Source: Akanthomyces muscarius (Eukaryota > Ascomycota > Sordariomycetes > Hypocreales > Cordycipitaceae). Taken from it: DNA of 64,000 bases. The stretch lies in assembly GCF_028009165.1 (NCBI RefSeq), contig NC_079245.1:3844001-3908000 (forward strand). The letters run 5' to 3'. Below, one piece after another: positions 56,856 through 64,000 of this stretch. Under the pieces are notes generated by a model. It was not told the DNA's origin, ran no database searches, and saw only the letters and a program-made list of their open reading frames with translations. The stretch's first letter is position 1, and every line of letters starts with the position of its first letter. A program made the position numbers and the translations under genes.

Positions 56856-59800
56856 GGTGCTGTGTTAGGAAGTAACACTAAATCGGAAGAGAGAAGTTGG
56901 CAAAGAAAAGACTGGCCCAGTACAGTAGGGACAACTGTACAATGGGCACGCAGACACAATTGAGACAAAGTGACAAAAAGTTTGGGAGTAAGCAGGGAAT
57001 GGCAGGTATATATCACCGGGAGCCAGACTACCGCGGCAGTCCAGATTCCAATGGCCCTTCAATTGTTGGGTAAGACCATAGAAACTTGCAAATGGGAAGA
57101 CAAAACCGCTAGTGAATGGCACGGAACAACGGCATATGCAACGCTACACATTGGCAGGACTAAATCCTGACCACCTTCCTAGATAGACTGTCGATTCAGC
57201 CTCTGGAACAAAAATCCCTTCCAGGAGAAGGGACCTCCGGCGAGAATGAGCCAATCCTAATGCGCTATTACGATAGGGGAGGGCGCTTGTGGTGGCCACA
57301 ATTCATTCTTAGACCGGGGGGAAATGCTCGCGTGGGAAGCCAAAGTCTTGGCGGGAAAAATTAGAACGCCACTGTGGGAGACAAACGAGACTCGCAGGAC
57401 TTGTGCTGAGTGTGGCTGCCCAGCTGACCAGCCGTTCCGAGGCATGGTGCAGTCTCCGTGTCGACCAGTTGTATCCGGCTCTTACTCTGGCCTGAGCCAA
57501 AGGAACTATTGCCAATCTGTTATCAGCGGTGGCGGGGCGGCTGTATCTGTGCCAGTTCCAGCCCAATCCGCTGACTTGACTATAGCGCGAATGGGTGGCA
57601 ATTCAGCTTGATAACTAGCACCAAATAGGCAGTTGCCCCAGCTGGCTCAGGAACTTTTGTCTGGGGCTTGATCCCTAGACGCCAGCCACGCGGGGGAGAC
57701 TGACCACTGACTTGCCTGCCACGAGGGGAAAGGAGTCTCGCCAAGGCCGTCTGTATGTAGAATCAATCGCCCAGCTTTTCTCGGGCGTCGTATCTCAGCC
57801 GGCAGCGCTTGGCTGGCTTCGGGCCAAGACTTTACAGGGCGCTGTTATGGCCGTATTCCGGCTGGGCATTCCTCTGTGGCGCCGAAGGGCAAGGCCTGTT
57901 GATAAAATGGCAGCAACATGATGGGCCTTGCCCGAGAAATTGATCCCATCAAACGGCGCAGGGCAGGCCAGTATTCTGGAACAGTATCCAGAAAATTGCC
58001 TGCATAAGTCCATGCACCTACAAACAGACCATACTTTTCATGTCTCATTTTCAGCTCAGGGCGACGAATCAGCGTTCTAGCAAAAGTCTTTTGATCCTGC
58101 TCTAGACGGCCCAAGACACCTTATCTGCCGTAGACTAAATTAAAGTATGCTCGCAACCGTGCTTATGCCAGCCCCATAAGACTTCATGCATGGCACTTCA
58201 CCCTTCTCGGACAATAACCGAGTCATTTTCTCTAATCACCTATTTCCCCGTGGAGAGTCTCAGAAGGATTCCCGAAGCTCGTTTGTTTAATCAACACTTG
58301 CCTTATTAGCTCACAAAAGTTACCCAGCCAGGATCAGCTAGAGGATGCGCTTTCGCAGCAGGACAAAGAGAGGACTATGTACAGCCACAGATTCGGTCTT
58401 CCCCGCATGCGCCACGTACCAGTAAATGGTGAGCTTATGCTTGGCGATCACGTAAAAAAAAATAGAATTCCACTACGGGCGGGAATTGGGTAGCCGCAAG
58501 CAGGAGTGGGCCACAGCGTGCGCCGAATGGGGGCATTAGACACTGTTGCTCAGTCCCGTGCTGACGCGTAGAACAAAACTAGCTAGGCTGACCGTATTGC
58601 ACTAGCTCACCCAGGAATTCAGAATGTCGCGCAGATTGAGAGGAAGTGACGCCCCAGCAGGAGGTTTGCACGTTTTCACCAACCTCGACCTAGTGTTGAA
58701 CACTGCTGCTACCCTAGATAGCCCGGAAGAACTCACCTACAATATATTATAAAGGCCCATGAAAAAAAAACCGTAACATCGTGGTCGAGTTTATCTTTAT
58801 CGCCCATACTATGCATGTATGTACTGATTGGCCCAACCCCGTGGAAATTGGGGGCTCGAACAGGGTTTGGGTAAGTTGAAGTTTTATCAAATTAATTTAC
58901 GTTCATCGCTCGATGCCAACACCTTTTACCACATCTAGTGGTGCCAGTGACCCCCTCGGCCAGTTTCAATAGCTAGATAGCATGGCTTTCTGCCTCTCGC
59001 GACCATCGTGTTCACTGTTGGCCTGCTTCCACTACTAATAACGGAATGCTTGGCAGTCTTTGGCGAAATACAGATTAGAGCCTTCACTTCTGAGTGTCCC
59101 CAGGCATGAGACGCGCATGAGACTAGATCCATATATCCCTATTGAAGACTGCAAGTAGCATCGCGTCGATTATGCTGATTGTCATAAGAGACACGGGGCA
59201 ATTAATTGGTCGGCGATTTCCTGATCGGGCGAGCTGCAGTGACATGTCTAGTCTGGACATACGCCACATACTTTTATAGTCACCAAAAATTGCAAGCCTC
59301 CCTGATCCAAGCCTGCTAGTAGACTCGCAGAACTTACGGTCAGACCCTGCGGCCGCATTTTCGTCTCCCATCCATCCTAACGGGTTAGAGTGGCTTGAGG
59401 TCCGGCCGGCAGCGGTTCCCTGCTCTGGCTTTTGTTGAATTGCCAAGTCGGCTATGCGGCATCCCGTGTTTGGCGCGATTGATCCTTTACCTTCGTCCAG
59501 TTTAATAGCTCAAATCCTGCCTCGCGTTCATTGGACTGTTCCAAACCCGAGGTACTTTCGTAGCCCTGTCTTCCTCGCGCCACCAGCCCTTGCCGCCTAG
59601 AAGAACCTTTTACTGTGGTGGTGGCGGTGGCGCGCACAAAATATACTTCCTTCTTGCTGCAACATACGGCGAATCTAGCCGCAATGATTTGTCAGGCGAC
59701 ACGGCTCAGCTTTTCAGACCGGTCGGAGCACATAGAGTTCGGCCGGCCTTGTGACCCCGAGGCTCACGGGGCCCGGGAGAAGGCAGCGGCAACTCCGCCA

Positions 59801-60570
59801 GTGTTCGTTCTACACGCAGAAACCAGATGATGTGTTTCAATATGCTCAAGTGCATGGGATTGGAGCAAAGACCTCACTGTATCCTACATGGAAATTTCCC
59901 GCAACTTCAGCTATCATTATCGTACTCTAACTCTTCGTACCTTCATCCACTAGCACTGTCCCCAGAGCATCGGCTTTGGTACATCATTGGGAGATCCAAC
60001 CTCTTTCTATGTGCCAGTCGATGATAACTAGTCAATGTCTATCGGGCATGAAAGCTCATAAAACTTCCGAGATACTGCGTGAAAAGCAGTACGTGCCTCG
60101 GTAAAGCTGCGTGGTCAATCGGCGGCTCTACTAATTGATCGAACTCAGCCTCAACAACCGCGGGAACGGTGGCTATCCATCATTTGCGGATGCCTCTAAC
60201 GAGACAGCATTAAGGGACATCACTAGCAAAAAGAATTGGTATTGCAACTGCAATAGAACTGCTGCTTATGATGGACTGGAAGGTGTGGCAGTACTGAGGT
60301 TTTCCGCAGGCACATAAGTCCAAACGAACCTCGGCAGTACAACTTCAGCACTCGTCTACTTTGACTTCAACTCACTTGTCTAGACAAAATGGATCAAATT
60401 CAAGCGGCAGCACTAAAACAAAAGGGGTGGAGGCTGAAACGACTCAGGTCATCATTCTCTTAGCAAAGCACTCACTATAATCTCTTTATCTCCAAACTAT
60501 GTCCCCTGCCGCTTGCGTTTCAGTGTAACTTCTCGAACGGAAGCCATGATGAATTTGGAGGTACTAGATC
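56856..60570. other. Gene-poor region (3.7 kb) between OPT gene and PKS relics
   Basis: I found no intact gene. Open frames at 57324-57611 (+), 57845-58114 (-), 59123-59446 (-), 59615-59830 (+) carry no recognisable domain. Base composition is not RIP-like. Given the PKS relics to its right, it may hold fragments of former cluster genes too eroded to see by eye. The first few hundred bases (from 56856) would be the OPT promoter. Confidence 0.5.
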
Positions 60571-61300
60571 CTACTTGTTCCTCTCCCGGCTGATATGCTT
60601 AACCGTGGCGAGCCAATCTCCGCCGTATGCGTGTAGTGACTTTCCCGAGTCAATGTCCTCCTCTGCGACGTGAAAGAGTTCTGCAACGCTCCACCCACAA
60701 CAGCGAGAACCAATTCAGTGGTATCTTCTACCGTCAGGCTACTTTGAGGTTGTTTCTGAGGAGAGAGCACGCTGGATTGTCTCCCTGCGCTTTTTCATTG
60801 CGTCCCAGCCTTGGCCATGATGCCGAACAGGGTACCATCGTAGTATTTAAGGTTATTCAGATCAGCAACCCGCAACATCCCGCGTGTAGGTACTTTATTT
60901 ATCATCTCGGGCACCAGGGAACCGAGCCTGGTTGGTATGGCTGGCCAACGCACTCTCGATCATGGCCTGTGCGTCCTTGACATCGATGTTGAGTGGCTCA
61001 CGCCACTCGAGGGCATAGCTAACAGCCTCCTACTTTGCTACCGCGTCGAACCCCTTGGCAATATCAACCGAAATTGGGTACAATTTTACGCCTTATGCCG
61101 CCTGAATCACCCGGAGCGAGGTGCATTTTAATACCAGACAACCTCAAAGCGACTCTTGGGTTTTCCAGGACCGGTATTGCCCGTCGGCTGAGTACAATAA
61201 AGTGACCTTGCCCCGGTGTCTGTTCGCGTGGAAGGCCTGTAGCGCGGGTAGAATCGCATTTCGGACACTCAATGGACGACTAGCGGACTCGTGCCGGCCA
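60571..61300 (-). pseudogene. Highly reducing PKS relic: end of ER, linker and ACP
   Basis: Three - strand pieces in the order expected at the C-terminus of a highly reducing polyketide synthase. (1) About 61300-61180: SVRNAILPALQAFHANRHRGKV, like the end of an enoylreductase domain. (2) About 61020-60900: IDVKDAQAMIESALASH, like the linker after the ketoreductase. Most of the KR itself is gone. (3) 60745-60571: an ACP with VEDTTELVLAVVGGALQN and, one frame over, EEDIDSGKSLHAYGGDWLA. The motif that should be D-S-L reads D-W-L, so the phosphopantetheine-bearing Ser is lost. Multiple stops and at least one frameshift lie between the pieces. Piece 3 is convincing, pieces 1-2 less so. The 5' part of the gene is absent; to the right a different PKS begins on the opposite strand. 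Confidence 0.62.
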
Positions 61301-61336
61301 GCATGTTTACATTTACTATGTTTCCGGAATCATTCG

Positions 61337-62299
61337 GGCTTAGCGCCGGGCAAGCTAAACTACCACCACAAATGTGCTAGTGGTAATTATTCGGGCGACT
61401 CCGCCGATGCCGCCCTCACCATGAATGTGTCAGATTACGGCCAGCACGAGGGAAGTGATAAGAGAGATCGCGGGTAGATATAGTAACTACAATAGTATGA
61501 CTATATTTTTCACTAAAGAGAGAACCCTCCACCTTGTGCCCTCGCAGGGACTACGCACTCTTATGGCGGCTTCCTCACACGCGACACGGCCCGTGCCGTG
61601 ACAAAATGTCATGCTGGCTTATAATGCCCTTGTTGCGCGGGAATGCGGTATGGCCTTGGCTGGTGGCCACCTTCATGTTAATCTGGAGCACTATTCCGGA
61701 GTCAGCCGTGCAAAATTTCTGTCCAATACACCCGAAGGGCGCAAAGACACTCCGGCAGGATGCTGATGATTACTGTTGTGGCGAGGGGGAATTGTGGTCA
61801 TCAGCGACTGGAAGACGCGCCCACAGACAACGACAACATTCTGGCGAACATTCGCCGCGCGGGAAGAAACTGCTCTTCTGACATTAGTTTCTTGACGCAC
61901 TCGAGCGCTAATGTCTAAGACAATCCCATTCAATAATACTGAGAAATAATGGCGTACTCCCTGTCGAGGTTGGATATTTTGAGCGGGACGGCACTGGCAC
62001 AAAAGCGGGCGACAGACTCAATATGCAAGGTAGCCTCGATCATGGCGGGTATTACGGCTTTGCTCAAAGTCGTTGAGGTCTTTCGTCTCAAGACCATTTC
62101 TCGCCAACCTAAATTTCCAGAACGCAAAGGCCCACCATTCTATTGCGTTGATGACATGAATATCCGAATCCCGAGCGCAGTAGTCAAATCTCTCCTTCCT
62201 ACACGATCATATATCCAGAATGGTAAAATACGTGTGCTCGTCAACAAATGTGCTAAAATGGGAGTAGATGTGCTCAAATATGACGCTCCATTTTGGTGA
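61337..62299 (+). other. Ketosynthase domain remnant of the NR-PKS
   Basis: Frame-shifted fragments covering roughly the C-terminal two-thirds of a KS. The catalytic Cys block is mutated, and the second catalytic region (usually VGHSEAASG) is reduced to ICKVASIMAGITALLKV, lacking the His. Confidence 0.8.
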
Positions 62300-62318
62300 T
62301 GCAGGCTTCCGCAGAGCA

Positions 62319-62659
62319 TATGACCAAGGCGTATGTGGTATGCTGGATTGTTTGCATAGGGCCCCAACTTCCACCATGGTTAGCGGTCCCAGTGAGCAGA
62401 TTGCGAAGGTTTCTATTGATGTCAAAGATCAAACAATATCCTGCACCCTACTGAATATTCCGTATGCCTTACATCGTGGGCAGGTGGACCGCATATTGTC
62501 TCATTTGAGGCATTGGCCGATGGGCGGTGTTTTCCCAAACGACATACAGTTGCATCCTTGTTGAGAGAAATCACTGTGGCCATCGAGGGTGTTCTGTCTG
62601 CTTCGTATCTCAATCGTCAGGCTCGCGAGTTGCTGAACTTTCGCAAAGCACTCGAGGCA
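62319..62659 (+). other. Acyltransferase domain remnant of the NR-PKS
   Basis: C-terminal half of a malonyl-type AT. The YALH block corresponds to the YAFHS substrate motif with Phe and Ser changed. A frameshift or intron-like gap separates it from the LADGRCFPKRH stretch. The nucleophile elbow GHSxG is not present anywhere upstream. Confidence 0.8.
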
Positions 62660-63111
62660 TGAAGTTCCGGTCATCTCAGTGAAAAGACCTCGGGCTGGGC
62701 TGATTTTACCCGAAAACAGTTGAGTTCTCAGCAAGCTTGAAAAGTCTACTTGGCAGGTCATATAGGACGAGCTTATCTATTGCATCAACGAAAGAGGGAT
62801 GAACTGGAGAACGCCTACCGCGGCAATGACGGCTTGCTGGCAAAGTGGTATAAGCTAGCCATTCAATAGCTAATGGTCAATTGGGCAGTTTGCTTAATTT
62901 CCTCGGGCTATTGAATCGCCCACTCATACATTTGATCGCTAAACTTTTTGGTTCGAGCCAGCGGCAACTGCACAGGCAGGAGTGTGACTCCGTCCTCGAG
63001 GCACGGTGTTGCGCCAAAGATCGTGGCCTACCTCCTAATTGTGGTCGACCTATACCCTAATATGAGTGAGCAAGGGGGAGCCTCCAGTAAGTAGGGGACG
63101 AAAGTTTTCAC

Positions 63112-64000
63112 TGGGACACAGAGTATGTCGTAATTGAGCGCGACTTGTCTCTTCCAGACCTGTGCGCCTTCATGGAAGGACATCACATTAATGCCGTTGC
63201 TCCTTTTCCCTGCCGGTGGATGGTGGGACATGACATACACAATTGCGAAGCATATCCATCATCGCATGTCTCCTAAACAGGCTAATACTGTAGTGTCCTT
63301 AATATACTGCTTAATCACCCACCCTCTCCTACTGAGCGCCGCTGACGGTTAGCCGACCACTATTGTAATCACATCCAACAGTGGCCCTGGTAGCTCTGCT
63401 GTCAAGATCTGTTCTACACCTAACAGCGCTCCGTAAGTTAAGATCACGGCGGCCGCAAGGCCCGTTTTCGTCATTGACAGACTGGCAGCCCACTTCATCG
63501 CGGCAACTAAAATGGCGTGTCGCAAAGGGCACGCTACCGGATGGCGATGGCCACAAATTGCCCGAAGCCATGGTGTACAAGCTATTCTCTCCAATCGTCA
63601 ATTATACCAGTGGTTTGAAACTCATGCAGCGAGTCTATCTTGCTGCTGATTTTCAGGCTAGGACCGCCACTGATGCTGCAAAACTCTGCACGGCTGCTTG
63701 TCTTAATATAAACCTTTCAAAAGGTCCGATGTACACCTATGTTGCTGCGGCTTTCTTCTGCACAACGGCCTGGAGCTCCCTGCTAATTACTGGCTTGTTT
63801 TCATGATTTTAGTGAGCTTCGTATGCCTGCGGATCGTCTTAAACCTGGCTCAGAGCACTCTAGCTACGTCTTCATGTGTCCGAACAGCTCTAGGGTAGCA
63901 GCGAAGCCGGTGAGGAATACGGTCGGCGACAGCGATATTCATGGGGAAGAGATCGTAGACAGCATCAAGGTTCAACATAGCCTTGCGCAAACATCAGATC
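63112..64000 (+). other. Product-template (PT) domain remnant of the NR-PKS
   Basis: The first PT hotdog starts with the SDL..P.L...V.GH-type block, whose catalytic His may survive in EGHHINA. The region AMVYKLFSPIVNY begins the second hotdog. The rest of the second hotdog is shifted to another frame (GFLLHNGLELP) and then back (DFSELRMPADRLKPG). At least three frame changes occur in under 900 bp, and the expected second catalytic Asp region is disrupted. Confidence 0.78.

Larger units (their letters stand above)
61330..64000 (+). pseudogene. Non-reducing PKS relic (KS-AT-PT), runs off the window
   Basis: Pieces of a fungal non-reducing polyketide synthase in correct order on the + strand but in different frames. 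The KS starts at about 61337 (APGKLNYHHK) and continues at 61730-61830 (KTLRQDADDYCCGEGE, counterpart of the CKTFD..ADGYCRGEG block). Its end is near 61990-62299 (IMAGITALLKVVEVF; DDMNIRIP; RVLVNKCA). The AT remnant is at 62319-62659 (TMVSGPSEQIAKV, LNIPYALHRGQVD, then SYLNRQARELLNFRKALEA). The product-template domain is from about 63112 (ERDLSLPDLCAFMEGHHINA; MTYTIAKHIHH; AMVYKLFSPIVNYT; RLKPGSEHSSYVFM). The SAT domain, first part of KS and the GHSxG half of the AT are missing. The KS active-site block reads DSADAALT, without Cys. ACP and thioesterase may lie beyond 64000. Confidence 0.85.

Noticed and set aside
58830..58885. TTCGA-containing segment considered as a tRNA T-loop
   Set aside because: No pairing T-stem and no acceptor or anticodon arms around it; no tRNA found in the window.
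62422..62700. - strand frames resembling an AflR-type regulator tail (VISLNKDATV)
   Set aside because: The + strand of the same bases encodes the clear AT motif series of the NR-PKS; the antisense similarity is short and frame-broken.
62880..63045. - strand stretch resembling an NRPS condensation-domain segment (IFGAT...VTLLPVQLPLAR)
   Set aside because: It lies antisense within the NR-PKS remnant, between AT and PT pieces that are in correct + strand order. The match is one short block with no flanking NRPS motifs, so it is probably coincidence.

Overview
The window looks like a chromosomal segment of a filamentous ascomycete, most likely a hypocrealean Sordariomycete. Protein-coding genes are split by short (about 50-125 bp) GT..AG introns with CTAAC-type branch sites. 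Gene families are typical of Pezizomycotina: NADH-glutamate synthase, VTC4 polyphosphate polymerase, Zn2Cys6 regulator, GH128, GH20, OPT transporter, KP4-like proteins and polyketide synthases. Two AT-rich transposon copies carry the C-to-T type decay expected from RIP. No tRNA, rRNA or CRISPR array was found. The genus is inference only.

Layout. 1-6.3 kb: 3' portion of the glutamate synthase gene (5' end outside the window). 8.0-10.4 kb: VTC4, with two CACGTG boxes upstream. 11.4-13.3 kb: intact cytochrome P450 with an 11-nt microexon at the haem-binding loop. 13.48-15.31 kb: RIP-decayed pogo/Fot1-like element with 42-bp inverted ends. 16.5-18.9 kb: large uncharacterised protein. 19.9-21.0 kb: aldo/keto reductase (-). 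22.3-23.3 kb: papain-like (LRAT/PPPDE-type) protein. 24.9-25.7 kb: secreted GH128 glucanase. 28.4-29.3 kb: multi-span membrane protein. 30.0-31.4 kb: head-to-head pair of KP4-like genes, both apparently damaged. 32.1-33.8 kb: intronless D-aminopeptidase/class C beta-lactamase-like hydrolase. 34.35-36.14 kb: second copy of the pogo family. 37.4-38.9 kb: monocarboxylate-type MFS transporter. 39.1-41.4 kb: secreted GH20 hexosaminidase (-). 42.2-44.0 kb: Zn2Cys6 regulator (-). 45.6-48.8 kb: membrane-tethered amidohydrolase (-). 49.5-51.4 kb: sugar-type MFS transporter (-). 54.1-56.9 kb: OPT oligopeptide transporter (-). 57-64 kb contains no intact gene.

The main discovery is in that last stretch. 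From about 61.33 kb to the window end the + strand carries a broken non-reducing PKS (recognisable KS, AT and product-template pieces in shifting frames). From about 61.30 down to 60.57 kb the - strand carries the broken 3' end of a highly reducing PKS (end of ER, linker, ACP). The two are head-to-head and both have lost their 5' ends at the same point. This is the arrangement expected for a collaborating HR-PKS/NR-PKS pair (resorcylic-acid-lactone type clusters use such pairs), now a fossil. The ACP serine and KS cysteine positions are visibly lost.

How the genes fit together. The left half combines housekeeping nitrogen and phosphate genes with scattered secreted or detoxifying functions. 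The stretch at 37-57 kb is rich in transporters and extracellular hydrolases (hexosaminidase, MFS, amidohydrolase, sugar porter, oligopeptide transporter) plus one regulator, suggesting nutrient scavenging, but no shared control element was seen. Accessory and decaying content (transposons, KP4-like pair, PKS relics) sits between conserved genes. All exon joins were inferred by eye from splice consensus and reading-frame continuity.
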